A DNA stretch of 30,465 nucleotides from Hyphomicrobium_A sp035517115 (GCA_035517115.1 DATIZL010000048.1:1-30465), one strand, 5' to 3'. Shown: positions 1-7,016, numbered from the stretch's first letter. The notes: generated by a model from the sequence alone, not told the origin. Numbers and translations: made by a program.

Positions 1-610
1 CGTCCGTGCGCGTCACCTCGCCCACGGCGAAGCGGTCCTGCGCCGCCTTCAACTCGCGCGAGAGCACGTTGACGTTGTTCTCGTTGAGGCGCACGAGCTC
101 CTGGTCGCGCACCACGTCCATGTAGGCCGTCACCGCCTGCAGGAGCACCTGGCGCTCCACGTCGCGCAAGTTCTCGCGCTCGGCGCGCACGGTGGCTTCC
201 GCGTTGTTGACCGCGTTATAGGTGCGAAACCCGCGGAACAGCGGCTGGATGCCCTGGATCTGGTAGCCGCGCGGCTTCGTCACGCCGTCGAAGGGCGAGG
301 ATGGGCGCTGATCGTTGCGCTCCCAGTTAATGTCGGCCTCGCCGGTGAAGGTCGGGCGGTAGCCCGACATGGCGCGCGCCACCTCCTCGTCCGTGCCGCG
401 CGCAAACGCACGCTCGGCGTCGAGCCGCGGGTTGTAGCCGTAGGTCGCCGACAGCGCCTCGAGCAGGCTCTCTGCGCGGGCGGGGGCAGAGCCGGACAAA
501 AGGCCGAGCGGAAGCGGCATACCAGCGAGCAGCCAAGCAAAAACGATGCGGCACGACCGCTTGGTCGGCCACCAGAAAGACCGCCCCGTGAAAGTGCCCC
601 TGCTACTCAC
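1..610 (-). CDS. TolC-type outer membrane efflux protein, N-terminal part (runs off the window)
   Basis: This is the outer membrane channel component of a tripartite export system; only about the first 200 residues are present because the gene runs off the left edge. A GTG start at 610 is inferred: a GGGCGAGG ribosome-binding stretch lies just upstream, and the product then begins with a basic segment and a hydrophobic segment ending in PARA, which fits a signal peptide. The mature part starts SLLEALSATYGYNPRLDAER and continues through ARAMSGYRPTF and a GYQIQGIQPLFRGFRTYNA segment, which is the classical TolC N-terminal pattern. It is followed by coiled-coil helices containing TAYMDVVRDQELVRLNENNV. 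In alphaproteobacteria pcm commonly sits just upstream of such a tolC, as it does here, but an unrelated gene now lies between them. The family is secure; the exact start is less so. Confidence 0.85.
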   Translation of the reverse strand, partial: MSSRGTFTGRSFWWPTKRSCRIVFAWLLAGMPLPLGLLSGSAPARAESLLEALSATYGYNPRLDAERAFARGTDEEVARAMSGYRPTFTGEADINWERNDQRPSSPFDGVTKPRGYQIQGIQPLFRGFRTYNAVNNAEATVRAERENLRDVERQVLLQAVTAYMDVVRDQELVRLNENNVNVLSRELKAAQDRFAVGEVTRTD

Positions 611-866
611 GCCTCGCCCCGCGGGTTTGTCGACCGCATTACTTTCTCCAAGCAACGAGCCACGGGGCCCGCCATCACGGCGGACCACGCAGCGAATCGC
701 CGGTTTTGCACAGACTGTGGGGAACCGATTCGGCTTTGTGTAGGGGTTGCGCCCTCCCCGGGGGAAAACCCTTCCCAGAGCGTGGCTTCAATCCCACACA
801 CGTGCGCGTCGGGATGACGCGGCAAGGGGATCGCGGGGCGCGATTGTTCACATGTCAAGGCTGAGC

Positions 867-916
867 GAGACGGGGTAGTGGGTCAACCCACTACCCGAGA
901 CGGGGTGGTGCATCAG
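867..916. repeat. Perfect hairpin flanked by 14-bp near-direct repeats in a 395-bp gap
   Basis: The gap at 611-1005 between the tolC-type gene and the divergent small ORF holds no credible gene. Its one clear structure is GGGTAGTGGG-TCAA-CCCACTACCC at 873-896, a perfect 10-bp stem with a 4-nt loop. A direct repeat GAGACGGGGTAGTG (867-880) recurs with one change as GAGACGGGGTGGTG (897-910), so the stem is embedded in a duplicated unit. No T-run follows on either strand, so it is not a standard intrinsic terminator. It could be an operator, a small repetitive palindromic element or an end of a lost mobile element; the sequence alone does not decide. Confidence 0.6.
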
Positions 917-1005
917 TTTGAAATTGCACCGCTCTCGCACAGGTTATGCGCATCCGTTCCGAGATGACGTGACGCGTATCTGATTCCTGATGCAGTGTCG
1001 TCGGG

Positions 1006-1548
1006 ATGCGCGACCGCTCCACAATCACCGATTTCGTGCTCGCCTTCCGCGAAAAGTGGCTTGCAGCCATGACCGGAGGCTTGAGCGTGCCGTTCGCGGC
1101 TCTTGCCGCCTGGGCCGACAATCAATACGCGAAACTGACGTTCGCGGCGTTGGCGTTTGCGGGTGTGTGGTCTGCCGCCTATCAGGTTTGGAAAGTCGAA
1201 CGCGAGCGGGTTGTCAGCCTTGAGCGCCAGCTCGCCGACCGCGCAACCAAGGAACAAATTCTCAACGCGCTCGACAATCTTATCGAGCAGACGAAATCGT
1301 TTTGGAGAAGGAGAGTGGCCAGCGACGTCGAGCTGGCTGAGTATGCAGCCCAGTTTGATGCTTTTGACGCATCCTTGCGGTCGATGCTCTCTCCCCTGCT
1401 TTCCTCTGCAGAGATTGGAGCGCTAAACGCTCCCACGAGCTCGCCCCTCACCTTTTCCCACGCGTTCAATACGCGGCACAATCAATACTTGGTCCGCGTC
1501 GAGATGCTGCTTCAGAGGCTCTCGCGTCTCGTCGAGCGCTATAGCTAG
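1006..1548 (+). CDS. Hypothetical small membrane protein with a coiled coil
   Basis: I do not recognise this 180-residue protein. It has a weakly hydrophobic stretch around residues 19-35 and a clearer membrane segment at about 42-62 (LTFAALAFAGVWSAAYQVW). A charged, probably coiled-coil region follows (KVERERVVSLERQLADR, about 64-95), then a mostly helical C-terminal domain. A membrane-anchored cytoplasmic helical protein is the simplest reading. The ATG at 1006 has no good ribosome-binding site. The gene faces opposite to both neighbours and separates pcm from tolC; together with somewhat lower GC this suggests an insertion by transfer. It runs convergently into pcm with a 36-bp gap. Confidence 0.6.
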   Translation: MRDRSTITDFVLAFREKWLAAMTGGLSVPFAALAAWADNQYAKLTFAALAFAGVWSAAYQVWKVERERVVSLERQLADRATKEQILNALDNLIEQTKSFWRRRVASDVELAEYAAQFDAFDASLRSMLSPLLSSAEIGALNAPTSSPLTFSHAFNTRHNQYLVRVEMLLQRLSRLVERYS

Positions 1549-1584
1549 ATCAATGGAGGCGCACTGCCGGCTTTGACTGCGCTC

Positions 1585-2244
1585 CTAGAGCGTGAAGGCC
1601 GGCACCCGCTCGAAGCCGGGCAGCTTGGGCGCCGCGGCATCGAAGGCGGTCCATTGATCGTAGGAGCGGCCGAGCCGCCGCCAGATCGTCGCCTTGCCGA
1701 GCCCGCCATCGCCGCGCGCGACCGCAACGAGGCGGCCGCCGTCTTTAAGCTCGTCGAGCAGCGCCTCGGGTGAGATGGCGATCGACCCTTCGAGCACGAC
1801 GACGTCGTAAGGGCCGTCGTTGGGGGCGCCCGCGGGCAACGGGCCCTCGACGATGCTGGCGTTGGCAAGGCCTAATGCCGCAAGGTTGAGGCGCGCCTCC
1901 TCCGCCAGACGTGGCTCGCACTCGAGCCCGACGACCACCTTGGCAATCTTGGCGAGGACGGCGGTGGAGTACCCGCTGCCGCAGCCGACATCGAGCACGC
2001 GGTCCTCTTCGCCGATCTCGGCGAGCTGCAAGAGCTTGGCGAACACGCGCGGCGCCATCAGCATCCTTCCGGAGACCGACAGCGGGACGGCCTCGTCCAT
2101 GTAGGCGAGCGCCGCCCAGGCGGCCGGCACGAACCGCTCGCGCGGAAGCGCGCCCATCGCCTGCAGGATGCGCCTGTCGGTCACGTCGCTGGTGAGAATC
2201 TGGTTCTCGACCATGTTCGTGCGCTGGCGCGCGGCCTCCGTCAT
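1585..2244 (-). CDS. pcm: Protein-L-isoaspartate O-methyltransferase family protein
   Basis: A 219-residue SAM-dependent methyltransferase of the PCMT family, which methylates L-isoaspartyl residues in aged proteins so that they can be repaired. The N-terminal motif ARQRTNMVENQI and the sequence MGALPRERFVP are typical of the alphaproteobacterial members. SAM-binding motif I is VLDVGCGSGYSTAVLA (around residue 83). The Ile-Ser-rich substrate-binding region of canonical PCMT (TISQP) is replaced by VSGRMLMAP, so true isoaspartate activity is less certain than the fold. The ATG at 2244 is preceded by GGAGAGGG at good spacing. A second, more canonical PCMT domain lies in the fusion protein at 7074-9086. 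Confidence 0.85.
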   Translation of the reverse strand: MTEAARQRTNMVENQILTSDVTDRRILQAMGALPRERFVPAAWAALAYMDEAVPLSVSGRMLMAPRVFAKLLQLAEIGEEDRVLDVGCGSGYSTAVLAKIAKVVVGLECEPRLAEEARLNLAALGLANASIVEGPLPAGAPNDGPYDVVVLEGSIAISPEALLDELKDGGRLVAVARGDGGLGKATIWRRLGRSYDQWTAFDAAAPKLPGFERVPAFTL

Positions 2245-2407
2245 CGTGCCCTCTCCAATGCTTTGCGATTGCCGTCAGTTACTGCCGTCGGCGCGGGGGG
2301 CGTGCCTAGAGCCGCCATTTCACACCGCTCTCGATATCTTTGCACGCTGCCGGGGGTGTGATAAACGGCCTTTTTCCGATTGCGCTTAGTGTGCGCGGCC
2401 GGGTAGG

Positions 2408-2481
2408 GGCCACGTGGCGGAGTGGTGACGCAGCGGACTGCAAATCCGCGCACCCCGGTTCGATTCCGGGCGTGGCCTCCA
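2408..2481 (+). tRNA. tRNA-Cys (GCA)
   Basis: The 74-nt gene has acceptor GGCCACG (2408-2414) pairing with CGTGGCC (2471-2477), U73 as discriminator (usual for tRNA-Cys) and an encoded CCA. The anticodon loop CTGCAAA gives anticodon GCA, and the T arm contains GGTTCGATTCC. It stands 86 bp before tRNA-Asn on the same strand. Confidence 0.95.
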
Positions 2482-2567
2482 TTGCTCGCCGTCGCCTGCG
2501 GCGGGTAGCCCCTGGTTCGGGGGAGCGGTTTCTGCTATGAGCCGCGCGTCAGCCAAGCATCGGCTAT

Positions 2568-2642
2568 TCCGCGGTAGCTCAGTGGTAGAGCCACCGGCTG
2601 TTAACCGGTTGGTCGTAGGTTCGAATCCTACCCGCGGAGCCA
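2568..2642 (+). tRNA. tRNA-Asn (GTT)
   Basis: The 75-nt gene has acceptor TCCGCGG (2568-2574) pairing with CCGCGGA (2632-2638), discriminator G and an encoded CCA. The anticodon loop CTGTTAA gives GTT, the D arm is AGCTCAGTGGTAGAGC and the T arm holds GGTTCGAATCC. I see no integrase or duplicated attachment site next to it. Confidence 0.96.
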
Positions 2643-2666
2643 GCTTCCAATCCTCGCCGGCAGCCT

Positions 2667-3944
2667 CTAGGACCAGCTCGACCACGCGAGCAGGCCCACG
2701 GCGAGCGCCATCATGGCGGTCGCGGCCCATCCGAGCAGCCCCACCCATCGCGGCAGCGCGAGCGTGAGCTTCATTCCCGCGCTGGACACCAACACCATCA
2801 TCGCCGCCATGATCGGCACCGCGACGATGCCGTTGAGCACGGCGGTCCAGAACAACATGGTGACGGGATCGACGTTGGTCATGGTGAGCGCAGCGCCTGC
2901 GAGCGTTGCGGCCCCGACAATGCCGTAGAACCCGAGCGCACGGCCCGCGGGAAGCTCGAGGCTGCCGCGCAACCCGAACGCGTCGGCTACGGCGTAGGCC
3001 GCGGACCCCGCGAGCACCGGGACCGCGAGCAGGCCCGTGCCGATGATCCCGGCCGCGAACAACACAAACGTCAGCTCGCCCGCGATCGGGCGCAGGGCTT
3101 CGGCCGCTTGCGCGGCGGTTTCGATCTTGGTGATTCCGCTGGCGTGCAGCGTCGCAGCCGTGGTCACGATGATGAAGAAGGCGATGAGATTGGAAAAGAA
3201 CATCCCGATCCAAGTGTCGAAGGAAATCCGCGAGAAGAAATTTCCAGCCGGCGGCGGCGATTGAGCATGGCGTCCGCGATGACTGAGGCGCGACTCCTCC
3301 GCCTCCTGCGAGGCCTGCCAGAAGAAGAGGTAGGGGCTGATGGTGGTGCCGAAGATGGCGACGATCACCAAGAGAAGCTCATGGTCCAGGGAGATGGCCG
3401 GAACGACGAGGGCGCGCAGGACCGTCCCCCACGCAATGTGGAGGCTGAAGGCCGCTGCTACGTACACGAGCAATACCAACGTCATCAGCTTCAAGTAGCC
3501 GGCATAGCGGTGGTAGGGGATGAACACCTCCGCAACGAGGCAGCCGAGGCCGAACAGCACGGCATAGAGCAACGCCGGCCCGCTCACCGCAAGCCGCAAA
3601 GCCTCGCCCATGGCGGCGAGATCGGCGGCTATATTGACCGTGTTGGCGACCACCAGCAGCAGCACGAGGACATAGAGGACAGCCCGCGGCAGCTCGCGCC
3701 CGATGTTATGGGCGAGCCCGCTCCCCGTGCGCCAGCCGATGCATGCACTGATGATCTGGATCGCCACCATGAACGGCAGCGTCAGAAATACGGTCCAGCC
3801 GAGCGCGTAGCCGAATTGGGCGCCGGCCTGCGAGTAGGTCGCGATGCCGCTCGGATCGTCGTCGGCGGCGCCGGTGACCAATCCGGGCCCCAGCGCCTGC
3901 CAAATCCTAAGCAGGGCGCCCCCGCGCGGTTTGCGAAGTTGCAT
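2667..3944 (-). CDS. NRAMP-related divalent metal transporter
   Basis: A 425-residue inner membrane protein with about 11 hydrophobic segments and the NRAMP-like opening GPGLVTGAADDDPSGIATYS. Classical NRAMP Mn/Fe transporters carry DPGN in helix 1 and MPH in helix 6. Here helix 1 has DDDPSG (residues 28-33) and the helix-6 region reads TISPYLFFWQ (201-210), with neither the Met nor the His. The metal specificity is therefore not that of canonical MntH; manganese, magnesium or another ion is possible. The start at 3944 gives the usual family length, with GGAG about 12 nt upstream. The open frame continues far upstream only as an out-of-frame shadow of the neighbouring gene. It lies 41 bp downstream of the unknown gene at 3986-4873 and is probably co-transcribed with it. 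Confidence 0.85.
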   Translation of the reverse strand: MQLRKPRGGALLRIWQALGPGLVTGAADDDPSGIATYSQAGAQFGYALGWTVFLTLPFMVAIQIISACIGWRTGSGLAHNIGRELPRAVLYVLVLLLVVANTVNIAADLAAMGEALRLAVSGPALLYAVLFGLGCLVAEVFIPYHRYAGYLKLMTLVLLVYVAAAFSLHIAWGTVLRALVVPAISLDHELLLVIVAIFGTTISPYLFFWQASQEAEESRLSHRGRHAQSPPPAGNFFSRISFDTWIGMFFSNLIAFFIIVTTAATLHASGITKIETAAQAAEALRPIAGELTFVLFAAGIIGTGLLAVPVLAGSAAYAVADAFGLRGSLELPAGRALGFYGIVGAATLAGAALTMTNVDPVTMLFWTAVLNGIVAVPIMAAMMVLVSSAGMKLTLALPRWVGLLGWAATAMMALAVGLLAWSSWS

Positions 3945-3985
3945 GCTTTCTGCATTCTCCGGGCCGCCGTTGCGGCCGTGCGAGA

Positions 3986-4873
3986 TTACAGCAGAGCCCC
4001 GGCAAAATGCGAGCTGCAGGCCATCACGTGGGTGATGGCGGCCTTGTCGTAATCGTCGCCGGACCGGTAGCCCTCGAAGAACTCGTTCAGCCGCTCGACC
4101 CGCTCGGGCATCGCGTTCACGGCCTGCAAGCCGACGGATACGCCGTAGTTGGTGAAGGCGAATTTCAAGCCCCGCGACGCAGGCTCCCGGCAGAAAAAGC
4201 CCTCGCCGACCCACATGGCGTCGAGCATGTGCAGACAGCGCTGCCTCTGCACGCGGGCCCACGGCTCCTCGGGAAAGAAGTGGCTCATCCACAGCATCAT
4301 GCCGAGACCGAGGTCCTGCGTGATGACGAGCTTCCCCGCCTCGCGCTCGATGAGCTGACGCATCTCCCCGATCTCGGGCGCAAGCTCCGTCTCGTCGAGC
4401 ATCCGGTAGGAGACGTAGCCGTCGAAGGCATCGAGCGCGCCAAAACCGTATCCGGGATAAGGTCCGCGCAAGTCCTCCGTCATCTTCCAGAGCACGCCGC
4501 GGCCGGGGAGCACGAAGGGGTCGTGAATCTGGTGCACGAGCTCGATGCCCTTGGTGCGGCAGCTCGGCTCGTAGCGCGCCAGCATCGCGAGCGCGTAGAG
4601 CCACATGGCGAGGTAGTGGAAATATTGCCCGTCCCGGTCCGGTTCCTCGCCGATGCGGATGCCGCGCGGCCGCCCGAGCACGCGATCGACCTCGGTCACC
4701 ACCGATTGCGCCTCATCGATAAAATTGTCACCACCGAGCACCTCGTGCAGCGAGACGAGCAGCACCACGCCGAAGGCGTCGGTCCAAAGGTAGCGCAGTC
4801 CATTGGGCCAGATGCGCTGCTCGCGCATCCAGCGCAGCTTGGCCAGCACGTAGTCGATACTCCGGCTCGGCAT
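3986..4873 (-). CDS. Conserved hypothetical protein, probably all-helical
   Basis: I do not assign a function to this 295-residue protein. It is rich in aromatic residues and helices, with no signal peptide or membrane segment. Segments such as WPNGLRYLWTDAFGVVLL, DRDGQYFHYLAMWLYALAML and LVITQDLGLGMMLWMSHFF recall the helical-hairpin barrels of six-hairpin glycosidases and epimerases, but no catalytic signature is recognisable, so this is only an impression. The ATG at 4873 has a poor ribosome-binding site, so the start is uncertain; an alternative lies upstream. The gene precedes the NRAMP-related transporter in the same direction and is divergent from raiA, sharing the FNR-like site at 4936-4949. 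Confidence 0.65.
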   Translation of the reverse strand: MPSRSIDYVLAKLRWMREQRIWPNGLRYLWTDAFGVVLLVSLHEVLGGDNFIDEAQSVVTEVDRVLGRPRGIRIGEEPDRDGQYFHYLAMWLYALAMLARYEPSCRTKGIELVHQIHDPFVLPGRGVLWKMTEDLRGPYPGYGFGALDAFDGYVSYRMLDETELAPEIGEMRQLIEREAGKLVITQDLGLGMMLWMSHFFPEEPWARVQRQRCLHMLDAMWVGEGFFCREPASRGLKFAFTNYGVSVGLQAVNAMPERVERLNEFFEGYRSGDDYDKAAITHVMACSSHFAGALL

Positions 4874-4935
4874 CGGATGGCACCGCCGCGAAGCTCATGC
4901 TGCGCAATACTTGAGCGGAACATTCACCGGTGGAA

Positions 4936-4949
4936 TTGATTTCGGTCAT
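4936..4949. promoter_or_regulatory. Near-consensus FNR/FixK box between an unknown gene and raiA
   Basis: TTGATTTCGGTCAT matches the FNR/FixK consensus TTGAY-N4-RTCAA except for the last base. Its centre (4942.5) is about 101 bp before the raiA start and 70 bp before the divergent ATG at 4873. Either distance allows the -41.5 position typical of FNR-type activators with a short leader. It is weaker than the five sites with intact half-sites elsewhere in the window. Confidence 0.45.
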
Positions 4950-5043
4950 GTGCGCAGCCGGCCTGGACGCGGTTTATTATTTTACCGGGCCGCAAGCACG
5001 AGAGGCTCAAAGCTATCCCGGTAGCCGGCACATGGAGGGCTCG

Positions 5044-5394
5044 ATGCAAGTTCCACTGCAGATCGTTTTTGAGGGCATCGGCCAATCCGATGCGATTGAG
5101 GACCGCGTTCGCGAGGAGGTCGCCAAGCTCGAGAAGTTCTACGACCGCATCACCGCCACGCGCGTCGTCGTTGGCAGGCCGCAACATCGCCACCTCAAGG
5201 GTGACACCTACCAGGTGCGAGTCCACCTCACCATTCCCGGCGTCCCGGACATCGTGGCGAGCGTCGATCCCTCGCTCGACCATGCGCACGAGGATGTCTA
5301 CGTGGCCATTCGCGACGCCTTCAAAGCCGCGCGCCGGCAATTGCAGGATGCCCTGCGCGAACGTGAACCGGGACACAAGACGAGAGCGGGCTGA
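5044..5394 (+). CDS. raiA: Ribosome-associated inhibitor / hibernation factor of the HPF-RaiA family
   Basis: A 116-residue cytosolic protein of the RaiA/HPF (sigma-54 modulation) family, which binds the ribosome decoding region and stops translation during dormancy or stress. It begins MQVPLQIVFEGIGQSDAIED, keeps the family pattern of two helices on a four-stranded sheet (VAKLEKFYDRITATRVVV, then YQVRVHLTIPG), and ends in a basic tail. It lacks the long C-terminal dimerisation domain of long HPF, so it is the short type. The ATG at 5044 is chosen because GGAGG lies five bases upstream; an in-frame ATG at 5032 lacks such a site. The next gene starts within about 11 bp, giving a two-gene operon ended by the terminator at 5895-5923. 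Confidence 0.88.
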   Translation: MQVPLQIVFEGIGQSDAIEDRVREEVAKLEKFYDRITATRVVVGRPQHRHLKGDTYQVRVHLTIPGVPDIVASVDPSLDHAHEDVYVAIRDAFKAARRQLQDALREREPGHKTRAG

Positions 5395-5404
5395 GGAGGA
5401 CGTC

Positions 5405-5878
5405 CTGTCAGTTCCAGCACCCATCGCCGATTCCGTGCAGCATGCGCGCACCTGGCTGAAGGAGCTGCGCAAGACTGCGGGCCTCGCCGACGAAGCGGCG
5501 GCATTGAGTGTGCTGCGCGCGGTGCTGCACCAGCTCCGCGACCGGCTCTCGGTGGAGGAGGCCGTGGATCTCGCCGCGCAACTGCCCATTATCGTGCGCG
5601 GGATCTACTACGAGGGGTGGCGTCCGGCCCGGGTGCCGCAGAAGATCCATTCCAAGCAGAAGTTTCTGGATCAGGTGACGCTGAAGCTGTTGCCGCGCCC
5701 CATGCCGCCCGAGGCCGCGGTGACGCACGTTTTCGCACTGATCGCGCACCACTGCGATCCAGGCGAGATCAGCGACGTGATCGGCCAGATGCCCAAGGAG
5801 CTGCAGGAGCTGTGGCCGGAGGCGGCGCGCACGTTCAAAAAGCGCGCCGCGGAGGAGAGGGCCAAGCGGCGCCACTGA
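5405..5878 (+). CDS. DUF2267 domain protein
   Basis: About 157 residues of the DUF2267 family, of unknown biochemical function. The family marks include LSVLRAVLHQLRDRLSVEEA and AAQLPIIVRGIYYEGWRP in the first half, then a second helical repeat (VTHVFALIAHH, QMPKELQELWP) and a basic tail. The start is unusual: GGAGGA at 5395-5400, directly after the raiA stop, points to CTG at 5405. The alternatives are GTG at 5435, too far from that site, and GTG at 5363, overlapping raiA. DUF2267 genes often travel with stress genes, as here, and the operon with raiA suggests shared expression. No membrane segment or catalytic motif is visible. Confidence 0.8.
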   Translation: MSVPAPIADSVQHARTWLKELRKTAGLADEAAALSVLRAVLHQLRDRLSVEEAVDLAAQLPIIVRGIYYEGWRPARVPQKIHSKQKFLDQVTLKLLPRPMPPEAAVTHVFALIAHHCDPGEISDVIGQMPKELQELWPEAARTFKKRAAEERAKRRH

Positions 5879-5894
5879 GAACCGAAATAAACAA

Positions 5895-5923
5895 GAGCGA
5901 GGCGGCGTGAGTCCGCCTCGCTC
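5895..5923. terminator. Bidirectional intrinsic terminator
   Basis: GAGCGAGGCGG and CCGCCTCGCTC form a perfect 11-bp stem around a 7-nt loop between the convergent DUF2267 and CBS genes. The plus-strand exit is GCGTTTGCAGTTT and the minus-strand exit is TTGTTTATTT, so it can serve both genes; the minus-strand tail is the better one. Confidence 0.8.
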
Positions 5924-5934
5924 GCGTTTGCAGT

Positions 5935-6354
5935 TTACGCGTGGTGCGCGGACACTGCCCGCATAACCTCTCCGGCCGCCTTCTCGGGCATAGCCCTCGA
6001 AATATCACCGATGCTCACCATGCCGACGACCTGCGCGGCCTCGTCAACGACCGGCACGCGGCGGATCTGCTTCTCTTCCATCACGTGCAGGACGTCGCGC
6101 ACTTTCGCCGTGTCACTGCAGCAGACGACGCCCTTGGTCATAACGTCCTGGGCGGTGAGCTTGGATACGTCCTTGCCATTCGCCACGGCTCTAATGGTGA
6201 TGTCGCGGTCGGTGACCATACCCACGAGCTTGCCGTTGCTGCCGACGGGGATTGCGCCGACGTCCTTATCCAGCATCGCCTTTGCGAGCTTAGAGACAGG
6301 GGTGTCAGGCGGCATGATCTCGACGCCTTTGTGCATCAAATCGCGGACCTTCAT
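5935..6354 (-). CDS. CBS-pair domain protein
   Basis: A 139-residue protein made almost entirely of two CBS motifs (about residues 8-62 and 70-128), a module that binds adenosine nucleotides and senses energy state. Recognisable pieces are DKDVGAIPVGSNGKLVGMVT followed by DRDI in repeat one, and KQIRRVPVVDEAAQVVGMVS followed by IGDI in repeat two. The ATG at 6354 is preceded by GAGGAG at good spacing. It is similar in plan to Hrp1 of the mycobacterial hypoxic response. It lies downstream of the 78-residue gene at 6439-6675 in the same direction (84-bp gap) and may be read with it. A partner enzyme is not evident, so it probably acts alone or on a ribosome- or stress-related target. Confidence 0.9.
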   Translation of the reverse strand: MKVRDLMHKGVEIMPPDTPVSKLAKAMLDKDVGAIPVGSNGKLVGMVTDRDITIRAVANGKDVSKLTAQDVMTKGVVCCSDTAKVRDVLHVMEEKQIRRVPVVDEAAQVVGMVSIGDISRAMPEKAAGEVMRAVSAHHA

Positions 6355-6438
6355 TGCTCAACTCCTCTGAACAGCTTCAACGGGACACCACGACTTCAGC
6401 CGGCCCGGCGGCCCTGGCGGTCTCGCGGCGCATACGGG

Positions 6439-6675
6439 CTAGAACGCCTTGCGCAAACGAACGTAGGCATCCTTAAGATCGGCCCCGAGCTTCTTGACGT
6501 TGCCGCTGAGCTCGCCTGCGCTGCGCTCGAGCTCGGCCTTCGCCCGGAACGCGCTCCAGCGCTTCTCGAGCTCGGCCCATTCGGACTGCGCCTCCTTCGA
6601 TCCCAGGTGGATTTGCAGCTTGACCTCGTCGCGCACGGTTTTGAGGTCGTCGACGAGCTTATGGATGTCGGGCAT
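6439..6675 (-). CDS. Small coiled-coil protein of unknown function
   Basis: A 78-residue, highly charged protein that is helical almost throughout: VDDLKTVRDEVKLQIHLGSK, then EWAELEKRWSAFRAKAEL and a final VKKLGADLKDAYVRLRKAF. It resembles the short coiled-coil stress proteins often found beside USP and CBS genes, but I cannot name the family. The ATG at 6675 is chosen over an upstream ATG because GGAG lies eight bases before it and the preceding residues are basic and low-complexity. It faces away from the methyltransferase-esterase fusion across a 398-bp regulatory region that carries three FNR-like sites. Confidence 0.7.
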   Translation of the reverse strand: MPDIHKLVDDLKTVRDEVKLQIHLGSKEAQSEWAELEKRWSAFRAKAELERSAGELSGNVKKLGADLKDAYVRLRKAF

Positions 6676-6737
6676 CTGTCTACTCCGGCTAAGTCGCAAC
6701 CGATGAGCAAGGCTCGTTGATCCGAAGCGGCGCCGCA

Positions 6738-6751
6738 CTGACGCAGGTCAA
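6738..6751. promoter_or_regulatory. Near-consensus FNR/FixK box before the small coiled-coil/CBS operon
   Basis: CTGACGCAGGTCAA differs from TTGAY-N4-RTCAA only at the first base. Its centre at 6744.5 is 70 bp upstream of the minus-strand start at 6675, which suits activation with a roughly 28-nt leader. It lies at the left side of the shared divergent region, away from the two exact sites that serve the fusion gene. Confidence 0.4.
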
Positions 6752-6845
6752 CTGCGGCGATCAGAAAGAAAATGGCGCCGGCTTGAGGGTGAAGCCGAGC
6801 GCCAATCATCGCCAGTCGGAGCCCAAGGGGACGGGGCCCTCCACG

Positions 6846-6896
6846 ACCTCTCCGGGGGAAGAGAGGCTGGACCTCTCCGGGGGAAGGAGAGGCTGG
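6846..6896. repeat. Tandem duplicated small palindrome
   Basis: Two adjacent units, 25 and 26 bp long, are identical except for one extra G: ACCTCTCCGGGGGAAGAGAG plus GCTGG at 6846-6870, then its copy at 6871-6896. Each unit is itself a short inverted repeat (CCTCTC...GAGAGG), so the transcript could form two small hairpins. It lies between the divergent FNR-like sites. I saw no third copy elsewhere in the window. Confidence 0.6.
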
Positions 6897-6933
6897 CTTG
6901 AGCACACACTGCCAAACCGCCCGGCAGCCCGAA

Positions 6934-6947
6934 TTGACCAAAGTCAA
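6934..6947. promoter_or_regulatory. FNR/FixK box 1 upstream of the methyltransferase-esterase fusion
   Basis: TTGACCAAAGTCAA is an exact match to TTGAY-N4-RTCAA. It is a perfect TTGAC/GTCAA palindrome with a 4-nt centre, 133 bp before the ATG at 7074. It lies 69 bp from a second exact site, about 6.6 helical turns away. It could be an upstream co-activating site for the fusion gene or serve the minus-strand operon. Confidence 0.7.
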
Positions 6948-7002
6948 GAGCGATTGTCGCACCCCCGCGGCGCCCAATCGGCGGCCAATCGGAGACGCCC
7001 GA

Positions 7003-7016
7003 TTGACGGCAATCAA
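7003..7016. promoter_or_regulatory. FNR/FixK box 2 upstream of the methyltransferase-esterase fusion
   Basis: TTGACGGCAATCAA matches TTGAY-N4-RTCAA exactly. Its centre at 7009.5 would put a -41.5-type promoter start near 7051, about 23 nt before the ATG at 7074. It is therefore the best candidate for the direct activating site of this gene. Confidence 0.75.

Noticed and set aside
2408..2666. tRNA-Asn as an integration site for a genomic island
   Set aside because: No integrase gene and no repeated tRNA 3' end seen in the following 20 kb.
3945..4604. Long in-frame extension of the NRAMP-related gene that would give a 645-residue protein
   Set aside because: The extension is Arg/Ala-rich low-complexity sequence antiparallel in frame to a real gene at 3986-4873; family length and start agree with 3944.
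3108..4939. Plus-strand open frames over the transporter and unknown gene
   Set aside because: Their products are His/Arg/Asp-rich antisense shadows without domains; the minus-strand products are clear proteins.
6367..6380. CTGA-N6-TCAA, a one-mismatch FNR-like sequence before the CBS gene
   Set aside because: Its centre is only 19 bp from the ATG and overlaps the ribosome-binding region, too close for an activating site.
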